Source: JAAYXS01 sp964550375 (GTDB lineage: Bacteria > Planctomycetota > Phycisphaerae > UBA1845 > Fen-1342). Taken from it: 64,000 nt of DNA. Shown in pieces: positions 57,251 through 64,000 of the stretch. The first letter of the stretch is position 1. Every line of letters begins with the position of its first letter. Under the pieces are notes generated by a model. It worked only from the letters and a program-made list of their open reading frames with translations, was not told the DNA's origin and ran no database searches. Both the position numbers and the translations under genes were made by a program. The stretch covers positions 26,786-90,785 of the forward strand of contig CAZJYX010000016.1 of assembly GCA_964550375.1 (NCBI GenBank), read 5' to 3'.

Positions 57251-58090
57251 ATGCCGAACCTGCTCAAGTTGCTCGTCGCCGCAACGACCGCGTTGATCTT
57301 GCTGGGCCTGTGCAGCGCCTGCGGGCCGCACCGCCGGGCCAATGCCGCCGCCGCCGCACCGGCCGAACAGCCCGCGACCAAGGCCGAGAAGGCCGACGAG
57401 CCGGCGGCCCCAGACCAGGCCGACGACGCGGCGAAGAAGGCCAAGGAAGAGGCCAAGCAGGCCCGCGAGCGCCAGCGCAAGCTGGCCCGCCTGGACCATG
57501 ATCTGGAAGTCGCGCGCCTAAGGTTGTCGCGGGCACAGCTCGCACTCGAACACGCTGAGGCGCAGTTTGAGGAATCCGTCAGCAACGCCGAGACCGATCT
57601 GGAGTTGGCGCGCGTGCGGCTGCAAGACTTCACTGAAGTCCAGGTCCCGCAGCGCACTGCCTGGAGCGAATTAGGCCTGCAACGATCTGAGGACGGGCTG
57701 AAGCACGCGCGCGAGGAGTTGGAGCAGCTCGAGCTGATGTACAACGAGGAGCAATTCGCCGACCAGACCAAGGAGATCGTGCTCGAGCGGGCCCGCCGGC
57801 AACTCCAGCGCAGCGAGCGCGACGCCGAGCTGCGCCGCAAGGACCAGGAGCGGCTCATCGAAGTGGAGCTTCCGCTGCAGACGATTGACCACGAACGGGC
57901 CGTTCAGAACGCGGAGCGCGGCCTGGCCCAACTGGCGCGCGGGCGCGCGGCTGAGCAGATTGACCAGCGGGTCGGCGTGCTGGGCGCCGAAGCCGAAATC
58001 GTGCGACTGGAGAACGAGCGTGCCGATCTCATGGAGGAAATCGCCGAGGCGGCGCGGGCCCAGACTGAGCAGACTGCCGCGCCGAAATAG
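57251..58090 (+). CDS. Coiled-coil lipoprotein
   Basis: A 279-residue protein from ATG 57251 (GGAGA 8 bp upstream) with signal peptide and a lipobox-like LCSAC. After an Ala/Pro-rich linker (about 30-62) the rest is one long charged heptad-rich coiled coil (EEAKQARERQRKLARLDHD to residue 275). It resembles the periplasmic hairpin of membrane-fusion proteins in composition but has no barrel or lipoyl part. Divergent from uvrA. Function unknown. Confidence 0.62.
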   Translation: MPNLLKLLVAATTALILLGLCSACGPHRRANAAAAAPAEQPATKAEKADEPAAPDQADDAAKKAKEEAKQARERQRKLARLDHDLEVARLRLSRAQLALEHAEAQFEESVSNAETDLELARVRLQDFTEVQVPQRTAWSELGLQRSEDGLKHAREELEQLELMYNEEQFADQTKEIVLERARRQLQRSERDAELRRKDQERLIEVELPLQTIDHERAVQNAERGLAQLARGRAAEQIDQRVGVLGAEAEIVRLENERADLMEEIAEAARAQTEQTAAPK

Positions 58091-58138
58091 CGCTGTGTCG
58101 CCGCGGCTACGGTGCGCTATTGGCGCAGGAGTTCAGTA

Positions 58139-59356
58139 ATGACCCGCCTCGCCTGCTGCTGGATCATGATTGTGGCGCTTGGCGCGCCGTGCGGCGCCGG
58201 CGAGCAAACGCGCCTGACGCCGGCCGACGTCACGCCGGATACCGTCCGCGCCGCCATCGAGCGCGGCACGGCTTTCGTGCTCAGCTCGCAGAACCCGGAC
58301 GGCTCGTGGGGCGGGGCGGCTGATTCACTCACGACCTGGAGCGGTTGGACCTGGTCCAATCCCGAGAGCCACCGCGCCTGGCGCGTCGCGACTACCGGCC
58401 TGTGTTGCCTGGCGCTCCTGGAGGTCGAACCCAACGCGGAGCGCCTGGCGGCGGTCGACCGCGCGCTGGACTACCTGACCGCCAACGCCGCCGTCCGCCG
58501 TCCCAGCGAGTGGGACACCATGGACTGCTGGGCACACATTTACGGCCTCCAGGCCGTGGCCGCCGCCTATCGGCACCCACATTGCGCCGCCCCCGACCGG
58601 CAGGCCGCGCTGGCGGCAGCCGCCCACGAGCATCTGCGCCAACTGGCGCGCAGCGAGGCACTCAGTGGCGGGTGGGGCTACCTCGAGTTCACGGAACCGC
58701 GCACGGCCCAGCCCCAGTGGAGCACCAGCTTCACGACGGCGTCCGGCATCATCGCGCTAATCGAGGCTCGCGAAGCCGGCTTGGATGTCGACGCGCACAT
58801 GCTGCGGCGGGCCGTCACGGCCGTTCGGCGTTGCTGGCTGCCGAACGGGGCTTACACGTACGCCGTCCGAGCCGTTCCGCACCCACGCACGATCGGCTCG
58901 ATCAACCGCGTCCAGGGCTCCCTGGCGCGCATCCAGACGTGCAACCTGGCCCTGCTGATGGCCGGCGACGACGTGACGCCGGAGCGTCTGCAAACCGGCA
59001 TCAGCCAGTTCTTCCGCGACCACCGCTTCCTCGACATTGCCACGGGCAAGCCGATTCCGCACGAGGCGTTCTACCAGAACTCCGGTTACTTCTACATGTA
59101 CGGGCACTACTACGCCGCCCGCGTGATCGCCCTGCTGCCGCCGGACCTGCGTACCGCGTACTGGCCCCAACTCCAGTACGAGGTGATGAAGATGCAGATC
59201 GGCGACGGATCCATGTGGGATTACGACCATCACGCCTATGACAAGCCTTATGGGACCGCGTACGGCCTGATGGCCCTGGTGCGGTCGTTGCAGGACCACG
59301 CCGACCGCCCTTCCGCGTCGTCGGCCGCCGCCCAGCCCGCCGAGCCGGCACGCTGA
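58139..59356 (+). CDS. Secreted terpenoid-cyclase-fold (prenyltransferase/squalene-oxidase repeat) protein
   Basis: A 405-residue protein from ATG 58139 (AGGAG 7 bp upstream) with a signal peptide (CCWIMIVALGAPCGA) and an alpha/alpha-barrel of repeats (FVLSSQNPDGSWGG, CWAHIYGLQAVAAAYRHP, SGGWGYLEF, NGAYTY, GDGSMWDYD). This fold occurs in squalene cyclases, but secreted planctomycete versions lack the catalytic DxDD motif, which I do not see here either. Probably a binding protein. Follows the coiled-coil gene by 48 bp. Confidence 0.75.
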   Translation: MTRLACCWIMIVALGAPCGAGEQTRLTPADVTPDTVRAAIERGTAFVLSSQNPDGSWGGAADSLTTWSGWTWSNPESHRAWRVATTGLCCLALLEVEPNAERLAAVDRALDYLTANAAVRRPSEWDTMDCWAHIYGLQAVAAAYRHPHCAAPDRQAALAAAAHEHLRQLARSEALSGGWGYLEFTEPRTAQPQWSTSFTTASGIIALIEAREAGLDVDAHMLRRAVTAVRRCWLPNGAYTYAVRAVPHPRTIGSINRVQGSLARIQTCNLALLMAGDDVTPERLQTGISQFFRDHRFLDIATGKPIPHEAFYQNSGYFYMYGHYYAARVIALLPPDLRTAYWPQLQYEVMKMQIGDGSMWDYDHHAYDKPYGTAYGLMALVRSLQDHADRPSASSAAAQPAEPAR

Positions 59357-59378
59357 AGTCGGCCAAGCCGCCACATAT

Positions 59379-59412
59379 GAGAATCGTGCTTCGATTCGAG
59401 CCGACGATTCTC
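59379..59412 (+). terminator. Hairpin after the barrel-protein gene
   Basis: A 9-bp perfect stem GAGAATCGT/ACGATTCTC with a 16-nt loop, 22 bp after the stop. No T-run follows, so it may stabilise the 3' end rather than terminate. Confidence 0.4.
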
Positions 59413-59515
59413 TAGAATGGATGTTCGGCGCCGGTGTCGCTCTCCGGAGGAACGGAAAGTCCGCGTCGCAACGTCCTATCATTCCGCGAGCCCGCATGCC
59501 GCAGGAGGATCCTGA

Positions 59516-61684
59516 ATGAACCGCCGTACCTGGACAGTCGTCATGTTGTTGCTGGCCGTATGCTGCACCGTCAGCGCGTTGCCGGGGCGAGCCGCGGAGC
59601 CGGCGCTCACCCAGGAAGAACCCGTATCGCTGCCCAAGTACTTGACGCCCGCCGAGCGTCTGCTGCCGCCGCTGGCAATCCAGCGCGGCACGCCGCCGAC
59701 CGGCACGGTCCGCTGTCCGGCCGAGTATGAGGCCTGCGCGGGGCTGTTCATCGCGTGGGAAGGCTACACCGACCTGCTCACTCAGATGACGGTTCTGATC
59801 ACCAACAACGACCCCGAGGCCGTGGTCTTCATCGTGGTTGACACCACGTCGGAACAGACCAGCGTAACCAGCACGCTGAGCAGTGCCGGGGCGAATCTCA
59901 GCCAGGTCGAGTTCATCGTACGGGTCACTGATACCGTGTGGATTCGCGATTACGGCCCGCGCTTCATCCTGGAGGACGGGCAGCGCGCCATCGTGGACCA
60001 TACGTACAACCGCCCGCGCCCCAATGACAACGCCCTGAACGACTACATCGCCACGCTGTGGGACATTCCCGAATACGACCTGCCCCTCACGCATGGCGGC
60101 GGGAACTTCCACCTCTTCTCCAACGGCGACGCCTTCATGACCTCCCTCATCCTGACGGAGAACCCCGGCCACACCGCGGAAAGCGTGAAGGCCCTGTACG
60201 CCGCCTACCAGGGCGTGGATCTCACCATCTACCCCGGCTTCCCAACCTCGTTCGACTCCACGCAGCACATCGACATGTGGATGCTCCCGGTCGGCGACGA
60301 CCAGATCATCATCGGCCAGTATTCCGCCTCCGACGGCCAGCCGTACACCATCACTGAAAACGCCGTCGCCGACCTGACCGCCCGCGGCTACACCGTCTAC
60401 CGCACGCCCGGCTGGCGCTCCGGCGGCACGCACTACACCTACACGAACGCCGTCATCCTGAACGACCAGGTCCTCATGTCCAAGTTCAACCACGCCAACG
60501 ACTCCGTGGCACTTTCCGTCTTCCAGGCCGCCATGCCGGATAAGGTGATTCACCAGCTCGACTGCTCCAGCATCATCCAGGCGGCCGGCGCGCTGCACTG
60601 CATCGTCATGCATGTGCCGGCCGACCGCGCGCTCACGATCAGCCTGCCCGACGGCACCCCCGAGTTCCTCGCGCCCGGCCAGCCGACCGCCATCACGGTA
60701 CAGATCAGTCCCGGCGCCGAGAGCTACGTGCCGGATAGCGGCACGCTGCACTACTGTTACGACGCCGAAGACTGGCTCACGGCGCCGCTGACCCCGCTGG
60801 GCAACGAGCTATACGAGGCGGTCCTGCCGCCGGCCGGCTGTGACGACACGCCCACCTTCTACTTCAGCGCTGCCGGCGACCAGGGCACCATCATCACCAA
60901 TCCCACCGACGCCCCCGCCACCCTCTACACGGCCACCGTGGCCACGGTCACGGTCCACTTCGCCGACGACTTCGAGAGCGACCTGGGCTGGACCGTGGTC
61001 AGCGATCCCAGTCTGACCGGCGGCGAGTGGGAGCGCGGCGTGCCGGTTGACTGTAACCGCGGCGATCCGCCCACCGACTACGACGGCTCGGGGCAGTGCT
61101 ACCTGACCGAGAACAATCCGTTGACCTGCAACTCCGACGTGGACTGGGGCCCCACGTACCTGACCTCGCCCGTGATCGACCTCAGCAGCGCCGCCGATCC
61201 GATCCTCAGCTACGCCCGCTGGTTCACCTGTGACGACGCCGGCAGCTACCCGGCCGACGAGGACTTCCTGGACGTCGAGGTTTCCACCGATGACGGCGCC
61301 ACCTGGACGCTCATCGAGAGCGCCGCGCACGCCGACGGCTGGGTGCTGGCCGAGTTCCACCTCGCGGACTTCGTGACGCCCACGGCCCAGACGCGCATCC
61401 GCTTCACGGCCAACGACACGCCCAACAACTCGATCACCGAGGCGGCCGTTGATGCGCTGCGCATCTACGAACTGTCGTGCAGCCTGTTCGGACCCGGTGA
61501 CATGAACTGCGACGGCCTCGTCAACGCCTTCGACATCGACCCGTTCGTATTGGCCCTGACTGATTCAGCCGCCTACGCCGCCCAGTACCCGGACTGCGAC
61601 TACCTGAACGGCGACATCAACGGCGACGGTCTCGTAAACGCTTTCGACATCGATCCGTTCGTGCTGCTGCTCACAGGCAGATAG
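59516..61684 (+). CDS. Secreted peptidylarginine-deiminase (PPAD-like) with EF-hand doublet
   Basis: A 722-residue exported protein with signal peptide to about residue 26. It belongs to the guanidine-modifying PAD_porph/agmatine deiminase family, which hydrolyses arginine guanidine groups to citrulline or related products. Catalytic residues read as Asp145 (TVWIRDYGP), His193 (THGGGNF), His251-x-Asp253 (STQHIDMW), Asn311 (TYTNAV) and Cys362 (GALHCIVMH). Known PPAD residues are D130, H236, D238, N297 and C351, so the first three have the same spacing. An Ig-like domain (about 375-480), a beta-sandwich/jelly-roll domain (to about 655) and the C-terminal doublet follow. Peptide versus free-agmatine substrate is inferred from the secretion and Ig domain, not proved. 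Confidence 0.85.
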   Translation: MNRRTWTVVMLLLAVCCTVSALPGRAAEPALTQEEPVSLPKYLTPAERLLPPLAIQRGTPPTGTVRCPAEYEACAGLFIAWEGYTDLLTQMTVLITNNDPEAVVFIVVDTTSEQTSVTSTLSSAGANLSQVEFIVRVTDTVWIRDYGPRFILEDGQRAIVDHTYNRPRPNDNALNDYIATLWDIPEYDLPLTHGGGNFHLFSNGDAFMTSLILTENPGHTAESVKALYAAYQGVDLTIYPGFPTSFDSTQHIDMWMLPVGDDQIIIGQYSASDGQPYTITENAVADLTARGYTVYRTPGWRSGGTHYTYTNAVILNDQVLMSKFNHANDSVALSVFQAAMPDKVIHQLDCSSIIQAAGALHCIVMHVPADRALTISLPDGTPEFLAPGQPTAITVQISPGAESYVPDSGTLHYCYDAEDWLTAPLTPLGNELYEAVLPPAGCDDTPTFYFSAAGDQGTIITNPTDAPATLYTATVATVTVHFADDFESDLGWTVVSDPSLTGGEWERGVPVDCNRGDPPTDYDGSGQCYLTENNPLTCNSDVDWGPTYLTSPVIDLSSAADPILSYARWFTCDDAGSYPADEDFLDVEVSTDDGATWTLIESAAHADGWVLAEFHLADFVTPTAQTRIRFTANDTPNNSITEAAVDALRIYELSCSLFGPGDMNCDGLVNAFDIDPFVLALTDSAAYAAQYPDCDYLNGDINGDGLVNAFDIDPFVLLLTGR
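61499..61681 (+). repeat. EF-hand/dockerin-like doublet of the deiminase (A type)
   Basis: Repeats CDGLVNAFDIDPF and GDGLVNAFDIDPF, with the linker TDSAAYAAQYPDCDYLNGD. Both carry Ala at the variable position. Confidence 0.85.
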
Positions 61685-61701
61685 CCGCGACCTGCTGCGC
61701 C

Positions 61702-61733
61702 CCGGGAACGCTGCCGGCCGGCGGCGTTCCCGG
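61702..61733. terminator. Convergent-gene hairpin
   Basis: A 10-bp perfect stem CCGGGAACGC/GCGTTCCCGG around a 12-nt loop, between the deiminase and propeller gene ends. It can form in either transcript, with no T-run. Confidence 0.45.
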
Positions 61734-61902
61734 ACGGCAACAGGGAGCATGAAGTCTGGAAACGCGTCAGCGGTTTCAACGACCGTTGAGACATACCCCC
61801 CGCCGTCGTGCAAGCAGCAACAACTGGCCCGGGCCGCGCTCCGCCGACCGCCATTCCCCCCAAAGGCTTCAACCTCGCTCGAATCAACTACGCCGTCGCG
61901 AT

Positions 61903-63285
61903 TCAGCCGCCCGACGACGCGGCGGAGCCCCCCGTCAGCAGTATCACAAACGGGTCGATGTCAAAGACGTTGACCAAACCGTCACCATTGATGTCGCCAT
62001 TCATGACGTCGCACCAGGGAAAAGCCTCGGCATAGCTCACCGGATCCGTGAGCGCCAACACGAACGGGTCGATGTCAAAGACGTTCACCAGCCCGTCGCA
62101 GTTGAGATCGCCCACCTCGTAGTGCTCGCACTCGTCCGGAATGCCGTTGCCGTTAAGATCCAGGCTAAGGCCACTGGCGATATCGCAGTGGTCCGGCACG
62201 CCGTTGGGTTGACAATCCTCCGCCCAACCCAAGGCCAACTGGCACGCATCGGCGACCCCATCACCATCACAGTCGGCGTAGCAGTCGCTGTCAGCCCCCG
62301 CCCAAACGCCGGCGCAATCCGCCTCCGTCGCCTCCGTGCATCCACCGTCCATATCGCAACACGCCCCCAGCCCCACCAGATCCGCCAGATGCAGCCCGCC
62401 GTCAACCCATGTCACCTGCCCACCGTGGAAGCTCGGCGTGCGCCCCGCGCTGTTCAACTGCATGATCTCCCCACCCGTCCAGAGGAACAGCCGCGCGGAG
62501 AACGGACCGACCGGCGACCGCACCCACACAACCATGTCGTTCCACACCTTCGGGCTCTCGTCCGGAATGCCGTTGACCGCGTCGTCGTTCGTCACACGCG
62601 TGGTCACACCATCCTTCCAGTAATACAGTTCGGCACTGTCGAAGAGATAACCCGCGCCCTGACCGATCCAGGCGACCGCCCCGTCCCATACCGACGGGTA
62701 GGCGCCGAAGCTCGCCCCATCCCCCACAACGTGGGTCGTCGTGCCGTCGAAGTACTTCACCTGCTGCGTGCTCGGATCCTGATACGCGTAAGTAGCCACC
62801 CCGTCCTCACGGACATACAGCGTCGGCCGGCAACCCGACACCCCCAGCGAGAATGCCTGGTCCTCAGAAGCATCGTAGTACCACAGGGACGTGTGCGCGC
62901 GGCTCCACAGCAGGTCGCCGTTGCTGCCGACGGAGACATTCGCGTCCAGCGCCGGCGAGCTGCTGATATTCCACACCTCCTCCCCGTCCCACATGTAGAT
63001 GTCGTTGCGCCCGCTCGTCGAGTTGTAGTTGCGCCAGGCCACAACCCCCTCCGCGTGCGAGGGATCGTAACTCGCCGTCGCAGGTCCGAAAACGTGCTGC
63101 GTGCCCTCACCATCGTAATACCAGATCGCCCCGCTCAGGCCGACCACGTACCCGATGGACCCCGACCAGACGCCCGACGCACTCCCGCTGCCGTCGATCA
63201 ACTGCTGATTGGCCAGAATCCAGCCCGCCTGAGACCCCGCTGCCAGGCAAAACGCCGCTGCAATCACACCGAGCGCCCTGAACAT
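61903..63285 (-). CDS. Secreted propeller-like protein with Cys-rich module and EF-hand doublet
   Basis: A 460-residue exported protein with signal peptide (IAAAFCLAAGSQA). Residues 20-300 contain repeated WYYDG, YMWDGEEVW, YYWKDGVTT and LFLWTGGE segments about 45 residues apart, pointing to a beta-propeller. Next come a Cys-rich module (GACCDMDGGCTEATEADC) common in planctomycete secreted proteins, Ca-binding DGDGVAD and NGNGIPDECE stretches, and the doublet. No enzymatic motif; likely a surface or matrix protein. Convergent with the deiminase gene. Confidence 0.72.
   Translation of the reverse strand: MFRALGVIAAAFCLAAGSQAGWILANQQLIDGSGSASGVWSGSIGYVVGLSGAIWYYDGEGTQHVFGPATASYDPSHAEGVVAWRNYNSTSGRNDIYMWDGEEVWNISSSPALDANVSVGSNGDLLWSRAHTSLWYYDASEDQAFSLGVSGCRPTLYVREDGVATYAYQDPSTQQVKYFDGTTTHVVGDGASFGAYPSVWDGAVAWIGQGAGYLFDSAELYYWKDGVTTRVTNDDAVNGIPDESPKVWNDMVVWVRSPVGPFSARLFLWTGGEIMQLNSAGRTPSFHGGQVTWVDGGLHLADLVGLGACCDMDGGCTEATEADCAGVWAGADSDCYADCDGDGVADACQLALGWAEDCQPNGVPDHCDIASGLSLDLNGNGIPDECEHYEVGDLNCDGLVNVFDIDPFVLALTDPVSYAEAFPWCDVMNGDINGDGLVNVFDIDPFVILLTGGSAASSGG
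61930..62109 (-). repeat. EF-hand/dockerin-like doublet of the propeller protein (V type)
   Basis: Repeats CDGLVNVFDIDPF and GDGLVNVFDIDPF with linker LTDPVSYAEAFPWCDVMNGD. Both carry Val at the variable position. Confidence 0.85.
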
Positions 63286-63834
63286 GCCACTGCCCTTTCA
63301 TTCATTCCCACCCGGCGGGCTCGCCCGACCTGCACGCCAGACCGCCAGCCGAGTTCCTGCGCACCTTCTCTCCCCGCGCCGAAGCCCTCGGCTTCAGCCT
63401 GCAAGACGACATCGACGGCTCCTGACAGTCCGCCGCAGCAGTATCGTCGGCCCCCCGGTGGCCGATGTTGAACGCCGAGAACGCCTCCGGTTACGACGCC
63501 CGCCGGGGCCGGCGAGAGCCACGCTACAGTCGCGCGGCGGACTGCTTACAAGCCGCTCCACTAACGATGCAAGTTTACCGCACCCGACGCCCGAGTTCAA
63601 CCTTGGACCGATATGCCGCCGTCCCGGCGCGCGTCAATCAGTGAGGCCGCGCAACGCCCCCGCCGATCGGAAGTTCCCCGTAACCAACCATTATCGCCCC
63701 CCTGCATGCACCGCCGCCTTACAGCGCAAGAGAAGGCCGCGCCTCGACTGCGTGAGCCGAAGCGCGGCCTGTCGATCTCCTAGCGCCCAGCGCCGCAAAC
63801 GCCCTTAGCGCTCACGGCCGGGGTGCAACGATGC
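63286..63834. other. Intergenic region, no gene seen
   Basis: 549 bp upstream of the propeller gene and downstream of the PEP-CTERM gene. A long Arg/Pro-rich plus-strand frame is present but looks non-coding. An 8-bp inverted repeat GGCCGCGC/GCGCGGCC (63735-63742 and 63762-63769) may be the 3' hairpin of the PEP-CTERM gene. Confidence 0.5.
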
Positions 63835-64000
63835 CTAGCGCCGGCGAAAAGCCAGGCCGGCAAGTACCAGCAGAACCAGCGTGGCCGGCTCGGGAATAAC
63901 GACGATCTCGCCGCCAAAGTACTGGACGGTCGCGAACTCGCCAATGCCCGTAAGCGCAAAGCCTTCCGTCAGATCATCCGGATAGTCATCGCCGAAGCTG
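63835..64000 (-). CDS. PEP-CTERM protein, C-terminal end only
   Basis: The last 54 codons of a gene that runs off the right edge. They end with VIPEPATLVLLVLAGLAFRRR: the PEP motif, a transmembrane helix and a basic tail, the signature of PEP-CTERM/exosortase sorting. The visible upstream part (FALTGIGEFATVQYFGGEIV) is beta-rich. This sets it apart from the three neighbouring proteins with the doublet tail. Confidence 0.88.
   Translation of the reverse strand, partial: SFGDDYPDDLTEGFALTGIGEFATVQYFGGEIVVIPEPATLVLLVLAGLAFRRR

Noticed and set aside
59440..59470. A GGAGGAACGGAAAGTCCG stretch resembling the start of RNase P RNA
   Set aside because: Only this short piece fits; the conserved P4 and 3' elements are absent and a gene starts 50 bp later.
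61786..63471. Plus-strand reading frame of about 561 codons
   Set aside because: It is antisense to the propeller protein and its doublet; it has no ribosome site and no recognisable motif.
63284..63808. Arg/Pro-rich plus-strand frame in the 549-bp gap
   Set aside because: It has no ribosome site, no domain and a composition typical of chance frames in GC-rich DNA.

Overview
The window is about 64 kb of GC-rich DNA, roughly two thirds G+C by eye, and it looks like chromosome from a planctomycete, most likely the class Phycisphaerae or a close relative. Four things point there. Three secreted proteins end in the same doublet of EF-hand/dockerin-like repeats (D-x-N-x-DG-x-VN-x-FDIDPFV). A fourth carries a PEP-CTERM tail. 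There is a small Hc1-type histone H1-like protein. Many proteins pair a short signal peptide with an otherwise unfamiliar body. No plasmid, integrase, insertion sequence or CRISPR array was found, so this is mostly ordinary chromosome with scattered accessory genes.

Layout. 1-1.1 kb: the start of a catalase behind a Fur/PerR-type regulator. 1.2-5.4 kb: two minus-strand glycosyltransferase genes, then a plus-strand homologue of the tRNA-queuosine mannosyltransferase that is interrupted by one in-frame TAG. 5.8-6.9 kb: a DUF1573 protein read through an in-frame TGA that falls exactly on a conserved Cys, followed by a hairpin like a bacterial SECIS; this is a candidate selenoprotein. 7-10.7 kb: uvrC without its C-terminal HhH region, the histone-like gene, a FabZ-like dehydratase, and a second UvrC-like protein with no nuclease half. 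11-16.2 kb: a UDP-sugar dehydrogenase, a membrane protein, gpmI and a ROK sugar kinase. 16.3-22.1 kb: a polytopic membrane protein and a coupled pair (Gfo/Idh/MocA-like protein plus DUF4091/CBM9-like lipoprotein), probably for glycans. 22.2-31.4 kb: purC, a HAD phosphatase, an ABC export system, a TPR protein, a beta-CASP metallo-beta-lactamase and a BamE-like lipoprotein. 31.7-33.4 kb: small orphan genes, possibly phage-derived. 33.4-36.7 kb: an SDR and two GT4 glycosyltransferases. 37.0 kb: tRNA-Leu(CAA). 37.2-40.6 kb: a promoter, a structured leader RNA and a secreted gingipain-type (C25) peptidase. 41-53.9 kb: a Cys-less thioredoxin/TPR protein, murD, a GNAT, argS, a MacB-like permease, a YbjQ-like protein, an alkyltransferase and a run of three peptidases (S9, PepD, M24B). 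54.1-59.4 kb: uvrA, a coiled-coil lipoprotein and a terpenoid-cyclase-fold protein. 59.5-64 kb: a secreted peptidylarginine-deiminase homologue, a secreted propeller-like protein and the end of a PEP-CTERM protein.

How it fits together. The most striking combination is a secreted gingipain-type peptidase and a secreted peptidylarginine deiminase whose Asp/His/Asp spacing matches the Porphyromonas gingivalis enzyme (PPAD). They lie 19 kb apart and carry the same C-terminal doublet, as does the neighbouring propeller protein. In P. gingivalis these two enzyme classes cooperate at the cell surface and share a secretion tail. Here the same pairing appears with a different, planctomycete-type tail. 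Nucleotide excision repair is represented by uvrA, a short uvrC and a non-catalytic UvrC-like protein. The glycosyltransferases and the UDP-sugar dehydrogenase suggest surface polysaccharide synthesis.

Limits: all calls were made by reading the sequence; no alignment, folding or database search was run. Starts were chosen from ribosome binding sites and family convention and are flagged where doubtful.
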